NCBI RefSeq assembly: GCF_963920485.1
Contig: NZ_OY986431.1
Span: 2,471,351-2,535,350 of the forward strand
Direction: 5' to 3'
Length of the DNA stretch: 64,000 bases
Origin: Cyanobium usitatum str. Tous
Lineage (GTDB): Bacteria > Cyanobacteriota > Cyanobacteriia > PCC-6307 > Cyanobiaceae
Part shown: piece after piece, positions 1 through 9,000 of the stretch
How the letters are laid out: each line of letters begins with the position of its first letter
How positions within the stretch are numbered: the first letter of the stretch is position 1
Notes under the pieces: generated by a model
Told to the model about the DNA's origin: nothing
What the model saw: the letters and a program-made list of their open reading frames with translations, nothing else
The model's database searches: none
Position numbers and translations under genes: made by a program

Positions 1-87
1 ATATTTAAGGGTGTGTTAAGGAGACTCTGGAAAACCAGCACCATTCGCGGGACAATGGTTCTGTAATCGCAGACCAGGACTGGGGTG

Positions 88-1068
88 ATGGGTGGCAAGC
101 AGCTCGGCTTCTCTGATTACGAGCTCACCACCGCCAAGAAGCAGACCAAACGGGAGAAGTTCCTTTCTGAGATGGAGGTGGTGGTGCCTTGGCAGGCCCT
201 TCTCGATCTGATTGAGCCCCACTACCCCAAGACCAGCAAGAAGGGCGGCAGGCCTCCCTATCCGCTGGCCACCATGCTGCGCATCCACCTGTTGCAGCAG
301 TGGTATTCGCTCAGTGACCCGGCCATGGAGGAGTCCCTGATCGAGGTGCCCACCATGCGCCGCTTTGCCGGCATCGAGCTGATCAGTGATCGGATCCCGG
401 ATGAGACCACGATCCTGGCCTTCCGCCACCTGCTGGAGAAGCACGAGCTGGGCGAGCAGATCTTTGAGATCGTCAAAGCCCACCTCAGCTCACGGGGGAT
501 GACGATGCGCCAGGGCACCATCGTTGATGCCACCTTGATCGCGGCACCCAGCTCCACCAAGAACAAAGAGGGGAAGCGCGATCCGGAGATGCACCAGACC
601 AAGAAGGGCAACCAGTGGTATTTCGGGATGAAAGTCCATATCGGCGTCGACAAGGACTCTGGTCTGATCCACTCGGTTGTGACCACGGCCGCCAACGTGC
701 ATGACCTCACCCCGGCGGCTGAGCTGCTGCATGGCGATGAAGAGCTGGTGTACGGCGATGCCGGCTACCAAGGCATTGCCAAGAGACCCGAGATGGCAGG
801 CACGGCAGCGGAGTTTCGGGTGGCGATGCGACCGGGCAAACGCCGAGTCCTCCCTGATACCCCCGATGGCAGGATGCAAGATCTGATCGAAACGGCCAAG
901 GCGCATGTCCGCGCCAAGGTCGAGCATCCGTTCCGCGTGATCAAACACCAATTCGGTTTCCAGAAAACCCGGCTGCGTGGCCTGGCCAAGAACCACTGCA
1001 AAATCAATGTGCTGGCAGCGCTGACGAATCTGTTCCTGGCCAGGCGACAGTTACTCGCTACAGGCTGA
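88..1068 (+). CDS. IS5-family transposase
   Basis: DDE transposase of about 326 residues, normal for the IS5 family. The catalytic triad is readable: D147 in TIVDATLI, D224 in YGDAGYQG and E279 in KVEHPFRVIK. The N-terminal part has the DUF772-like look of IS5 enzymes (residues ~30-110, PYPLATMLRIHLLQQWYS). ATG at 88 is chosen over GTG at 85. A possible left terminal repeat begins near 20 (ggagactctggaaaacc). I find no matching right repeat between the stop and the IS256 end at about 1095-1107, so the right end is probably lost or displaced by that insertion. The frame is intact, so the enzyme could be made, but the element may be immobile. Confidence 0.85.
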   Translation: MGGKQLGFSDYELTTAKKQTKREKFLSEMEVVVPWQALLDLIEPHYPKTSKKGGRPPYPLATMLRIHLLQQWYSLSDPAMEESLIEVPTMRRFAGIELISDRIPDETTILAFRHLLEKHELGEQIFEIVKAHLSSRGMTMRQGTIVDATLIAAPSSTKNKEGKRDPEMHQTKKGNQWYFGMKVHIGVDKDSGLIHSVVTTAANVHDLTPAAELLHGDEELVYGDAGYQGIAKRPEMAGTAAEFRVAMRPGKRRVLPDTPDGRMQDLIETAKAHVRAKVEHPFRVIKHQFGFQKTRLRGLAKNHCKINVLAALTNLFLARRQLLATG

Positions 1069-1094
1069 GGATGGGCATGGTGTGTCTGAAGCTG

Positions 1095-1120
1095 GCGTCC
1101 CCCGGAGTGGTGTAAATCCC
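1095..1120 (+). repeat. IS256 left terminal inverted repeat
   Basis: The pattern is gcgtccc, five unmatched bases, then gtggtgtaaatccc. It pairs with the right repeat at 2737-2762. Confidence 0.7.
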
Positions 1121-1127
1121 CCGGCAC

Positions 1128-1154
1128 CCCCACCCCGGCGTAGCCGGGGTGGGG
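1128..1154 (+). other. 12-bp hairpin inside the IS256 left end
   Basis: A perfect 12-bp GC-rich stem (1128-1139 with 1143-1154) closes a three-base loop just inside the terminal repeat and upstream of the transposase start. No T-run follows. By analogy with other insertion sequences, it may block transcription entering the transposase gene from outside. Confidence 0.6.
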
Positions 1155-1247
1155 CGCGCATCTCAGGCGATCGGCTCAGCAGCTGATGTTGCAAGGGGTG
1201 GGCAGGCCCGTTTCCCTGGTTCGAGTCCTACCTCAACCAGACGAACC

Positions 1248-2474
1248 ATGCCCAAGCCCCATCGTGCCGCAGTTGACCTGGCGCCGCTACTGGATGGCAG
1301 CAAAGCCGGGGAGTTGATCCCCGAGCTGGCGCGCCACGGCCTGCAGCAACTGATCGAGGTGGAAGTCGCTGCCTTTCTGGGTGCCGACCGCCATGAGCGC
1401 AGCGAGGAACGGCTCGGCTACCGCAACGGCTACCGGCCCCGCAGCCTGACCACCCAGGTGGGTGACATCGACCTGCTGATCCCCAAACTCCGCCAAGGGG
1501 GCTTCCTGCCCTCGATCCTGGAGCCCCGTCGCCGGGTGGACCAGGCCCTCTACGCCGTGATCATGGAGGCCTACATCAGCGGGGTCTCGACCCGAAAGGT
1601 CGATGCTCTGGTGGCCGCCCTGGGCTCCCAGAGCGGCATCTCCAAGTCTCAGGTGAGCCGCATCTGCCAGGACATCGACGAGCAGGTGCAGGCCTTCCTG
1701 AACCGGCCCCTGCAGGAGTCCGGCTACGCCTACGTCTATCTCGACGCGACGTACCTGCATGGGCGGCTGGGCAAGGCCCTGCAGGTCTGCTCGCGGGCCG
1801 TGGTCGTCGCCATGGGCGTCAATACCGACGGACGCCGGGAGCTGCTGGGCCTCAAGGTGGGCGACAGCGAAAGCGAGGGCTTCTGGAGCGAGTTCCTCGG
1901 CTCGCTCAAGGAACGCGGCCTGACTGGCGTGAAGCTGGTGGTGAGCGATGCCCACGCGGGACTCACCAAGGCGATCCGCAGGCAGTTGCAGGGCTGTGTG
2001 TGGCAACGCTGCCGTGTCCATTTCGCCCGCAACCTGCTGCAGTGCGTTCCAAAGGCCCATCAGGGCATGGTCACCGCCGCGTTGCGCAGCGTGTTCGCCC
2101 AGGAGAACGCAACCGAGATCCTCAGCCGCTGGGATGACCTGGCCGCCTCGCTCGCTGAGCGTTTCCCCAAGGCCGCTGAGCTGATGAACCAGGCCCGGGA
2201 GGACGTGCTGGCGTTCCGCCACTTCCCTGCGCCCCACTGGCGCAAGATCTGGAGCACCAACCTGCTCGAGCGGGTCAATGAGGAGATCAAGCGCCGCACC
2301 AGGGTGGTCGGCATCTTCCCCAACGACGCCGCGATCACCCGTCTGGTAGGAGCGGTGCTGCTGGAGCAGCACGAGCACTGGCAGCTGGAGGGCCGCCGCA
2401 TGTTCTCGGCCGAGAGCATGGCCGCCATCCCGGAACTGGAGGATCTGCCCACACTGCTCAGCGTCCCCGCCTGA
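1248..2474 (+). CDS. IS256-family transposase (Mutator-like)
   Basis: Transposase of 408 residues, the usual family size. The triad is visible: D166 in YVYLDATYLHG, D234 in LVVSDAHAGL and E341 in NLLERVNEEIKRR, with the typical CxxH-like segment WQRCRVHFARNLL between the second D and E. The ATG at 1248 (MPKPHRAAVDL) is preferred. An earlier in-frame ATG at 1149 lies inside the terminal hairpin and would add 33 residues of low-complexity sequence unlike the family. The gene appears intact. Its stop codon lies at the foot of a large nested stem-loop. Confidence 0.88.
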   Translation: MPKPHRAAVDLAPLLDGSKAGELIPELARHGLQQLIEVEVAAFLGADRHERSEERLGYRNGYRPRSLTTQVGDIDLLIPKLRQGGFLPSILEPRRRVDQALYAVIMEAYISGVSTRKVDALVAALGSQSGISKSQVSRICQDIDEQVQAFLNRPLQESGYAYVYLDATYLHGRLGKALQVCSRAVVVAMGVNTDGRRELLGLKVGDSESEGFWSEFLGSLKERGLTGVKLVVSDAHAGLTKAIRRQLQGCVWQRCRVHFARNLLQCVPKAHQGMVTAALRSVFAQENATEILSRWDDLAASLAERFPKAAELMNQAREDVLAFRHFPAPHWRKIWSTNLLERVNEEIKRRTRVVGIFPNDAAITRLVGAVLLEQHEHWQLEGRRMFSAESMAAIPELEDLPTLLSVPA

Positions 2475-2596
2475 GAGGTGCAACACCCAGTCCCCAGGCG
2501 ATCAAGGCCTGTGCGCCCCCACAGGGCGCAGCGGCCTCGATCGCCGCCAGGGGGGCGGTGCTGCAACCACTGGGCTGCACAGACCCGCACCTCTCA
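2472..2596 (+). other. Large nested stem-loop spanning the IS256 transposase stop
   Basis: Four nested helices can be traced by eye: 2472-2481 with 2587-2596 (10 bp), 2486-2491 with 2569-2574 (6 bp), 2497-2509 with 2533-2545 (13 positions, one mismatch) and 2512-2518 with 2524-2530 (7 bp). The outermost helix starts on the TGA stop codon. There is no T-run, so it is not a simple terminator. It could be an RNA structure controlling transposase mRNA or a DNA cruciform used by the element. Confidence 0.6.
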
Positions 2597-2620
2597 CAAC
2601 ACAGCTGCAATCAGATGAGA

Positions 2621-2700
2621 GACTTGACAAGTCAATCGTCTCGTTTCATCGTGGATGAACGAGGTGCATCTGCACCTCAGGAATGACAGTCCGTCATTTC
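2621..2700. repeat. Tandem short inverted repeats before the IS256 right end
   Basis: Adjacent dyads: gacttgacaagtc (2621-2633, 6-bp arms), an imperfect dyad cgtttcatc/gatgaacg (about 2642-2661), gaggtgca/tgcacctc (2661-2678, perfect 8-bp arms) and aatgac/gtcatt (about 2682-2699). Their role is unknown. Between here and the next gene (2701-2911) I see only the right terminal repeat of the IS. Confidence 0.5.
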
Positions 2701-2736
2701 ACCCTGTTCACCCTCTGATCAGGGCATTCGGGCCTC

Positions 2737-2762
2737 GGGATTTACACCACGCAAAGGGACGC
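2737..2762 (-). repeat. IS256 right terminal inverted repeat
   Basis: gggatttacaccac (2737-2750) is the exact complement of the left repeat core. After a five-base gap, gggacgc (2756-2762) also matches. Confidence 0.7.
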
Positions 2763-2911
2763 GGCCGGGTTTCAGGCCAGCGGTTGAACCAAGTGATCAA
2801 TCCAGCTACCCGTCGATGGCAAGAAATTTCAGTCCATCTTGATTTGTTTTTTGGGATTGGCAATCAGCCGAGGGTCTGCTGGGCCCAACAGTCGTCGCAG
2901 GCGACGGCCAC

Positions 2912-2940
2912 AAAAAAGGCCCGGCGGGTGGGCCGGGCCT
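2912..2940 (-). terminator. Rho-independent terminator of hsp20
   Basis: Read on the minus strand, a 9-bp GC-rich stem (2932-2940 with 2917-2925) with a six-base loop is followed by a run of six T. It lies about 40 bases after the hsp20 stop. Confidence 0.85.
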
Positions 2941-2979
2941 GGAAGGGTTCTCTTCTCTCTCGTGTCCGCTCGGCCCTGA

Positions 2980-3393
2980 TCAGCCCTCCACCTGCACCTG
3001 CACGGTTGTGAGGTTCTGGGCCTTGGGTGCCGTCACGGTGAGCAGGCCATCGCGGTAGTGGGCTTGCAGGCTTTCGCGGTTGATGCCGCCGGGGAAGCGG
3101 AAGCTGCGGCTCCAGGTGCCGTAGCGGAATTCGTTGATCAAGGAGGCCTGTTTGGCGATCGGGTGAGAGCCATCGGGGCTTGGCTGGCGGCGCTCGGCGT
3201 TGATCACCAGGCTGCGGTCGGTGGCCTTGACGTCGATCGAGGTCTTATCGACACCGGGAAGCTCCAGGGCGATTACATAGGCGTCGTCGGTTTCGTGCAC
3301 CTCGGCGGCCGGCACGCGCTCGGCGGCGGGACGCTCGGCAGCGCGCAGTTGTTGCTCGAGTAACTCGAAGGGGTGTTGGTGCAGGGTGAGCAT
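2980..3393 (-). CDS. Hsp20 small heat-shock protein
   Basis: A 137-residue small heat-shock protein of the alpha-crystallin family, an ATP-independent holdase expected in the cytoplasm. The alpha-crystallin domain covers about residues 25-130 and shows ELPGVDKTSIDVKATD near its start and the late signature YRDGLLTVTAPK. The start is ATG at 3393 (MLTLHQHPFELLEQQLR), which has a GGAGA ribosome site seven bases upstream; the frame open further upstream is not family-like. It is separate from the operon upstream and has its own terminator. Confidence 0.88.
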   Translation of the reverse strand: MLTLHQHPFELLEQQLRAAERPAAERVPAAEVHETDDAYVIALELPGVDKTSIDVKATDRSLVINAERRQPSPDGSHPIAKQASLINEFRYGTWSRSFRFPGGINRESLQAHYRDGLLTVTAPKAQNLTTVQVQVEG

Positions 3394-3475
3394 CGGATGT
3401 TCTCCGGGACACAGCCAATGTGCTGCGGCCAGCCGGGCGGCGGCAGGGGGCAGACCGCCCGTTTTGGTTCGGCCC

Positions 3476-3949
3476 TTACGGCCCCGTTCGGTTGGCACCA
3501 CTAGAAGGTGAGGGCAACCGGCAGCGCTGCTTTAAGGCGGCGATCACCCGGCCGATGGCGTCGGGATGGCCCTGCACGCTGAAGGCTTCCCGCTCCAGTT
3601 GCCGGTTGCCGTGGTGGTAGCGGGTGGTGAGGATGCCACTGATCTCCTGCTCCACCACCGGGTTGAGCCTCACGCTCCAGCCCAAGGGCTGCAGCACGCC
3701 GCTGGGACAGCTCTGGGCTGCGTGAATGGCCTCATGCAGGAACACCTGCCGGCCGATGCCCAGCTCGAAGGCCACCGGCGCGATCCAGAGAGTGCGCGTT
3801 TTGGCTTGGAACAGGCCGTAGCTGCCGCGCAGCGGCGGTGGCGCTAGCCGCACCTGAAAACCCCGTTGCTGAAGGGTTGTGAGCAGGGGTCGCAGCTCGG
3901 CGGGTAGTTGGGGCGGCGGCGCTGGGATGGCGGCGATCACAACAGCCAC
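3476..3949 (-). CDS. Conserved hypothetical protein with HEAIH motif
   Basis: 157 residues. Residues ~70-78 read FLHEAIHAAQ, an HExxH-type zinc-site pattern, so a small metallopeptidase-like fold is possible. No third metal ligand can be assigned by eye, and activity is not claimed. The start overlaps the end of the MEKHLA gene by 13 bases, so it is the last gene of the operon that begins with the SNF2 helicase. The C-terminal ~20 residues are low complexity (SPSSGANRTGP). Confidence 0.7.
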   Translation of the reverse strand: MAVVIAAIPAPPPQLPAELRPLLTTLQQRGFQVRLAPPPLRGSYGLFQAKTRTLWIAPVAFELGIGRQVFLHEAIHAAQSCPSGVLQPLGWSVRLNPVVEQEISGILTTRYHHGNRQLEREAFSVQGHPDAIGRVIAALKQRCRLPSPSSGANRTGP

Positions 3950-4446
3950 CAGCTGCTGAAGCGGGCGGCTTGGCCGCAGGGTTGGCCTGAGCTATCGCGC
4001 AGGGTCCAGAGGCGGGCGGCTTCGATGGCGAAGCGGCGGCCGCGGCTGTCGATGCGGATGCCGCTATAACCCGCGATCGCTTCTTTGGCTTGGGCTGCCA
4101 GCAACGCCTGGTGGCGGCTGGCCCGCTCGGCCGGCTCGGCGGTGAGCCGCGACGGCATGCCCACCAGCTCGGCCCAGGGGCGCTGCCACAGGCGCAGGGC
4201 CGCCCGGTTGGCATAGATCAGCCGGGGCCCTGGATCGCTGCTGGGATCGGCGCCGTCATGGGCCAGCAGCACCAGCTCGGCGGCAAACAGCTCCTGGGTC
4301 ACCAGCAGGGGCGACGCGTCGGCGGCTAGGCCGGCGATCAGGGGGGTGCCGAAGGCGCGCTGGTAATTGCTGAGCAGGCACAGGGCCAGGCTTTGGGCCG
4401 CCGGCGTCAGCCAGGGGGGCGGGCTGTGGAGCTCAGCTGTCATCAC
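3937..4446 (-). CDS. MEKHLA domain protein (PAS-like)
   Basis: A 169-residue protein consisting of one MEKHLA domain, a PAS-related sensory fold found alone in cyanobacteria and attached to plant HD-ZIP III regulators. Recognisable parts are LIYANRAALRLWQRPWAELV (PAS-like helix and NR motif) and TAEPAERASRHQALLAAQ. It overlaps the SWIM gene upstream by 14 bases and the HEAIH gene downstream by 13, so the three are probably co-translated. The ligand and role in cyanobacteria are unknown. Confidence 0.8.
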   Translation of the reverse strand: MMTAELHSPPPWLTPAAQSLALCLLSNYQRAFGTPLIAGLAADASPLLVTQELFAAELVLLAHDGADPSSDPGPRLIYANRAALRLWQRPWAELVGMPSRLTAEPAERASRHQALLAAQAKEAIAGYSGIRIDSRGRRFAIEAARLWTLRDSSGQPCGQAARFSSWWLL

Positions 4447-5338
4447 CGTTGGCCGGGCCCATGGCCTTGGCCATAGCTAGGGCAGCCAGCTGCTGGCCGT
4501 GGGCCTTGAGGTGCTCCAGGAAGTGGAGATTGGCCTCGGGGAAGCGGGGTTCTTCCGCCAGGGGCAGGGGACCGGCGGCATCGAGGCCGGTGTCGCCCTC
4601 CATGGCTGGAGTGATCACAACCAGATCCGAATCGAGGGCCGCGCCGTAGCGCCACCAGCGGTTTGGGTCCTTGATGGCTGGATGCACCGGTTGAAGGGCC
4701 ACCGCGGCGAGCGGCTGGGAGCCCTGTTTGGCTGCAGCCTGTCTGGCCTGTTTTGCCAGCGCCTTGCGCCGCCGCTTGGCCAGGTCGGCCAGCAGCTGGG
4801 CCCTGGTACGGCCGCGCATCTGGAACAGCACGAAGGGGTCTTCGCTGAAGCGATCGCCCATCAGGTAGTAGACGGCGCTGACGTGTTTGCAGGGGTTGGC
4901 CTTATCGGGGCAGCTGCACTCGCTGCGCACCTCCTGCAACTTGAACGGAAACAGGCGCTTGCCGCTGGCCGCGAAGGCGCGCTCGATGTCCTGGGGCATG
5001 ACGCCGGCTAGCAGCTGGGCCGACCAGCGCGCCTTCTGGGTGAGGGCGTCGAGCACGTAGTTCCAGTCGTCGTCGTGGAGTACGTCGAGCCAGAGCTTCA
5101 CCTTGTAGGGCTCCTCGTCGGTGCCCTGCACCCGGGCATGCACCCGCCGCCCCTCAAAGCGGATTGAGGTGACATTGCCGCTGCGGGCATATTCCCAGGC
5201 GCGCTCCAGGCGCTTTTTGAAGCGGTAGGAGTTGATCAGCTCCATCCACTGCTCCACCCACCAGGGCTGCTGGGCCAGGCCCTGGTCGCCGAGCTGGGTG
5301 TTAATGGCGCTGGCGTAGGTGGTGGGGGTGAGGGTCAT
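4433..5338 (-). CDS. SWIM zinc-finger protein
   Basis: 301 residues with a SWIM zinc-binding motif CxCx6CxH at residues 141-152 (C141, C143, C150, H152), followed by VSAVYYLMG as in other SWIM proteins. SWIM proteins are often encoded beside SNF2 helicases and are thought to act with them on DNA. Here the helicase lies upstream in the same operon, but the HepT/MntA pair sits between the two genes. The start overlaps the mntA stop by four bases. The C-terminal third is basic and Ala/Gln-rich (KRRRKALAKQARQAAAK). Confidence 0.85.
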   Translation of the reverse strand: MTLTPTTYASAINTQLGDQGLAQQPWWVEQWMELINSYRFKKRLERAWEYARSGNVTSIRFEGRRVHARVQGTDEEPYKVKLWLDVLHDDDWNYVLDALTQKARWSAQLLAGVMPQDIERAFAASGKRLFPFKLQEVRSECSCPDKANPCKHVSAVYYLMGDRFSEDPFVLFQMRGRTRAQLLADLAKRRRKALAKQARQAAAKQGSQPLAAVALQPVHPAIKDPNRWWRYGAALDSDLVVITPAMEGDTGLDAAGPLPLAEEPRFPEANLHFLEHLKAHGQQLAALAMAKAMGPANGDDS

Positions 5339-5661
5339 GGGAAGGGGATGCCGACGCGTTCGATGTGCTCGCGCAGGGGGGCGTGGCGGAGCGATTCCCA
5401 GTGCGTCACATCAAAGAGATAGGGGGTGGGCAGTTGGTCGAGGGCCTCACGCAGAGCGGCGCTGCAATCAGCGTCGGCGCTGTAGGCCAGATCGATGTCG
5501 GAACCGGCCCAATGTTTGCCCATGGCCCGTGAGCCGTAGAGCTTCAGCCAGTGGATCTGGGGGAAGCGCTCCTGCAGACAGGAGCGGATCTCGGTCACCG
5601 TGCGCTCGGGGATGCCGTGGCTGCTGGCGGCAGGGGCAGAGCTGGTGGTTGGTGCACTCAT
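5335..5661 (-). CDS. mntA: MntA-type nucleotidyltransferase antitoxin
   Basis: A 108-residue minimal nucleotidyltransferase with the GSx10DxD motif: G43-S44, ten residues, D55-I-D57 in LYGSRAMGKHWAGSDIDLAY. In characterised HepT/MntA (type VII) pairs this enzyme adds AMP to a tyrosine of the HEPN toxin and silences it. It overlaps hepT by four bases upstream (ATGA) and the SWIM gene by four bases downstream, so it is translationally coupled on both sides. The gene symbol rests on motifs and pairing only. Confidence 0.85.
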   Translation of the reverse strand: MSAPTTSSAPAASSHGIPERTVTEIRSCLQERFPQIHWLKLYGSRAMGKHWAGSDIDLAYSADADCSAALREALDQLPTPYLFDVTHWESLRHAPLREHIERVGIPFP

Positions 5662-6095
5662 GGGGCCTCCTGCCGTTTGGTTGCCAGTAGGTCGTGCAGT
5701 TGCTGCAGACCACTGAAATAGCGCTCCTGGATCTGATCTACGGCTTTGCGGGCTCTGGTGTCGTCGTAGGTGTGGGCCATCAGGTTGCGCTCCTCCAGCA
5801 TGTCGATCCAGAGCTGGCCATCACTGACTAGACCCGTCGTAAAGGCCTGTTTCAGCACTTCGCGGGGCAGCTTGGCGTCAATGCCGTTGTAGGCGAGGAA
5901 ATCCTTGAGGGTTTTCCAGCTCAGTTCAAAGGTGAATTCGTAGGCCTTGATCACGGCCATGCGGATTAGCTCGTCGCTTGGATCCTGCTGGTGGATTTCC
6001 ATTGCCCAGCGCAGGCGCTGGTAGGCACGCTGGAGGTTGTCGAAGCGCTGTTTCCAGCGGATGTCCGATTGCTCCGGCGGTGGTGGCACTGCCAT
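5658..6095 (-). CDS. hepT: HepT-type HEPN ribonuclease toxin
   Basis: 145 residues, all-helical, with the HEPN active-site motif Rx4HxY at R103-H108-Y110 (RNLMAHTY). The tyrosine is the residue adenylylated by MntA in studied systems. The central part (AYEFTFELSWKTLKDFLAYN) is typical of the nucleotidyltransferase substrate-binding family. It starts three bases after the helicase stop and its stop overlaps the mntA start. The toxin-antitoxin pair is therefore built into a helicase/SWIM operon and has no visible promoter of its own. Confidence 0.85.
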   Translation of the reverse strand: MAVPPPPEQSDIRWKQRFDNLQRAYQRLRWAMEIHQQDPSDELIRMAVIKAYEFTFELSWKTLKDFLAYNGIDAKLPREVLKQAFTTGLVSDGQLWIDMLEERNLMAHTYDDTRARKAVDQIQERYFSGLQQLHDLLATKRQEAP

Positions 6096-6098
6096 CCC

Positions 6099-9000
6099 TT
6101 AATCCTCCTCGCTCAGGGCCACTAGGTCTTTGAGCTGGCCCACATCGAAGCCGCCGAGCCAGTCTTCACCGGAGCCGACGATCTCCGCGGCCAGCTTTGA
6201 TTTCTCCTTGATCATGCGGTCGATCTTTTCTTCCACTGAGCCGCTGGTGATGAACTTGTGCACCAGCACCCGGTTTTGTTGGCCGATCCGATAGGCCCGG
6301 TCGGTGGCCTGGTTTTCCACGGCCGGGTTCCACCAGCGGTCGATGTGGAAGACGTGGCTGGCGCGGGTGAGGTTGAGGCCCACACCGCCGGCCTTGAGCG
6401 ACAGCAAAAACAGCTGGGGGCCGCGGGGGTCGTCCTGGAAGCGATCGACCATGGCCTGGCGTTCGGTTTTGCTGGTGCTGCCGTAGAGGAACGGCACCTC
6501 CTGGCGCCATTTGCGCTCCAGGTGGGCCTTGAGCAGTAGCCCCCACTCGGCGAACTGGGTGAACAGCAACGCCCGGTCGCCCGCCTCGATCACCTCCTCG
6601 AGGATCTCTTCGAGCCGCTGCAACTTGCCGCTGCGGCTGCTGAAGCTGCCGTTGCCGCTGGCCAGCGCGGCCTCGGCGTTTTCCTTCAGGGCCAGCGCCG
6701 GGTGGTTGCAGATCTGCTTGAGCTTGGTGAGCAGGGCCAGCACCTGGCCGTGCTTCTGGCCCAGAGGTGCTCGGGCGATGGCATCGAGGCTCTCGTCGAC
6801 TGTTTTGTTGTAGAGCTTCTTCTGCTCTGGAGCCAGGCCCACCCATTCGTTGAGTTCCACCTTCTCCGGCAGGTCGGAAATGATCGACTTGTCGGTTTTG
6901 AGGCGCCGCAGGATGAACGGCCCCACCCGGCTTTTGAGATCCCGCAGCGACGACATGTCGCCGTAGCGCTCGATCGGCAGCCGGTAGCGCTGGCGGAAGA
7001 AGGGCTCATCGCCGAGCACCTTGGGGTTGAGGAAATCCATCAGCGCCCACAGCTCGCTGACCCGGTTTTCCACCGGCGTGCCCGTTAGGGCAATCCGGAA
7101 GCGGCTGCCCCCTTTGCCGCCGCGGCTGGGGCGGGCCAGGTCCCGGGCTGCTTGGCTCTGCTTGGCGGTGTGGTTTTTGATCGCCTGGGCTTCGTCGATC
7201 ACCACCCCCTGCCAGTCGATGCTCTCGAGCAGCTCGCTATCGCGCTGCAGCAGGCCGTAGCTGGTGAGCACCAGATCCACGCCCTTAAGGGCTTTTTTGA
7301 GGGCCTCGGGGCTGGATGGCCGGCGCGGGCCGTAGTGCTCCCACACGCCCAGCTCGGGGGTGAAGCCGTGGGCTTCCCGCTTCCAGTTGGTGAGCACCGA
7401 GGTGGGTGCCACCAGCAGCACCGGCCGTTTGAGTTCGTCTTCGGCCTTGAGGTGCTGCAGGAAGGCCAGCAGCTGGATCGTTTTGCCCAGGCCCATGTCG
7501 TCGGCCAGGCAGGCGCCTTGGTCGAAGCGGTGCAGGAAGGCCAGCCAGCCCAGGCCCCGCTCCTGATAGGGCCGCAGCTGGCCCGAGAAACCTGGGGGTG
7601 CCGGCAGGGGGTCGGGGGCCTTCTGCTGGTGGTATTGCTCCAGCACGGCCTGCAGCCGCGGGCCGGCGTCGAAGCGGTGCACCGGCAGCCGGTGGAAGGT
7701 GTCGCCGTCGCTGGCGGTGAGCCGCAGGGCATCGTCGAGGCTGAGGCCCGGATCGGCAACGCTGAAACGCTCGGCGTTGCGCAGGTCGGCGGGGCGCAGC
7801 TCGATCCAGGCGCCCTTGTGCTGCACAAGCGGGCTGCGCTTGGCCTGCAGGCGCTCCAGGTCCCGCAGGGTCAGGGTGACCCCGCCGATCATGAATTCCC
7901 ATTCCCAGGTGAGCGTTTCGCCCAAGGTGAAGCCGCGCGATTTCTCCGGCAGCTCGGCCTTGATCGACAGGCCCAAGCGGCTGGCCAGGCCCCCTGCCAG
8001 GCTGGCCGGCAGCACCACGCCCACGCCCACATCGCGCAGCTGGTGGGCGCCGGTGCGCACCAGCACAAACGCCTCGGCTGGCGTGAGCTGCATCGTTTCC
8101 GGGGTGGCTGAATCCAGCCCCCGCACGATCGGTTCAAACACCGTCAGGGCCCGGCCCATGCCCTCGAGCAGCAGTTCGCTGGGTTGGGGCACGGCCACTT
8201 CGCCCATATGCAGGCCCCGATCGCCGGCGGCCCAGACGGCGGCGGCGGGCACCCGAAGGCTCGGGTCGGCTTCCGCTTGCAGCCCGAAGCGCAGCTCCCA
8301 CAGCTCCTCGCCCTCAGCGGGGGTGAACAGCTCCAGGCAGGTGCGGGCTGGCTCCACCTTGCCCGCCACCCCTTCACGCCAGTGGTGGGTGGCGATGCTG
8401 AGCCGCTCCAGCTCCTCCTCGCCCAGGGCAAGGCTGCCATCGCCCTTACCCAGGGCCTTCTGCCAGGCCGCCAGCAGCGGATCGAGCTCGCCTGCGCTGG
8501 GGCTGAAGCCCACCCGCAGCTGGCCATCGAGCAGGGCTTCCAGCAGGCTTGCCACCCGCAGGCGGCCGCTGCCGGGGCGGCGGCAGGCCAGGGAGGGGTC
8601 GCCGCTGGGGCCGGCGGCCAGGGCGCAGGTCGCCACCTGGGGTAGGCCGCTAGCCAGGTCTTCGAGGCGGCGGCGGTCGTCTTCGCGGTTGAGCAGGGGC
8701 AGCCAGCGGGCCTTGCCCTCGGCGATCTGGGGCAGCCAGCGGCCGCGGGCGATCAGGCTCAGGGCCCAGCGCTGCAGGTGACTCCACCAGCGCAGCTCAT
8801 CGGCCATCTCCGGGTGCTCCCCCGCCAGGGGCACCTGGCTGAGCCATTCGCCCGCATTGGCCGCATCGAGGGCCCAGCCCTCCACCTGCCAGGGCCACCA
8901 CTCCAGTTGTTTGGGAATCGGTTCGCCGGCCTGCAGGGGCAGGCCGCTCCAGCTGCTGGCGCTGGTGCGGCGGCCCTTGGCCGCCTGGTTGCGGCTGGGC

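Larger units (their letters stand above)
1107..2750 (+). mobile_element. IS256-family insertion sequence
   Basis: The ends are inferred from inverted repeats around the transposase gene. The left has gtggtgtaaatccc at 1107-1120 and the right has its exact complement at 2737-2750. Seven further bases (gcgtccc at 1095-1101, gggacgc at 2756-2762) match outside a 5-base unmatched spacer, so the true ends may be 1095 and 2762. No 8-9 bp target duplication is visible for either choice, which suggests later rearrangement or an insertion next to another IS. At about 1.65 kb it is longer than most IS256 elements because some 270 bases follow the transposase stop. Confidence 0.75.

Noticed and set aside
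1218-1239. A tRNA-like 3' end (ggttcgagtcctacc...cca) upstream of the IS256 transposase
   Set aside because: The T-stem does not pair and no anticodon or D arm precedes it. A chance match or, at most, a tiny remnant.
1287-2486. 399-codon antisense frame across the IS256 transposase
   Set aside because: The sense strand has a full transposase with its catalytic triad.
1095-2762. Target site duplication for the IS256 element
   Set aside because: Neither choice of ends gives matching flanks, so none is reported. The same holds for the IS1595 element.
2655-3011. 118-codon plus-strand frame after the IS256 element
   Set aside because: It runs through the IS end and the hsp20 terminator and shows no protein-like pattern.
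7152-8111. Long plus-strand frame opposite the SNF2 helicase gene
   Set aside because: Shadow of the helicase; low-complexity Ala/Gly/Gln composition and no recognisable motif.
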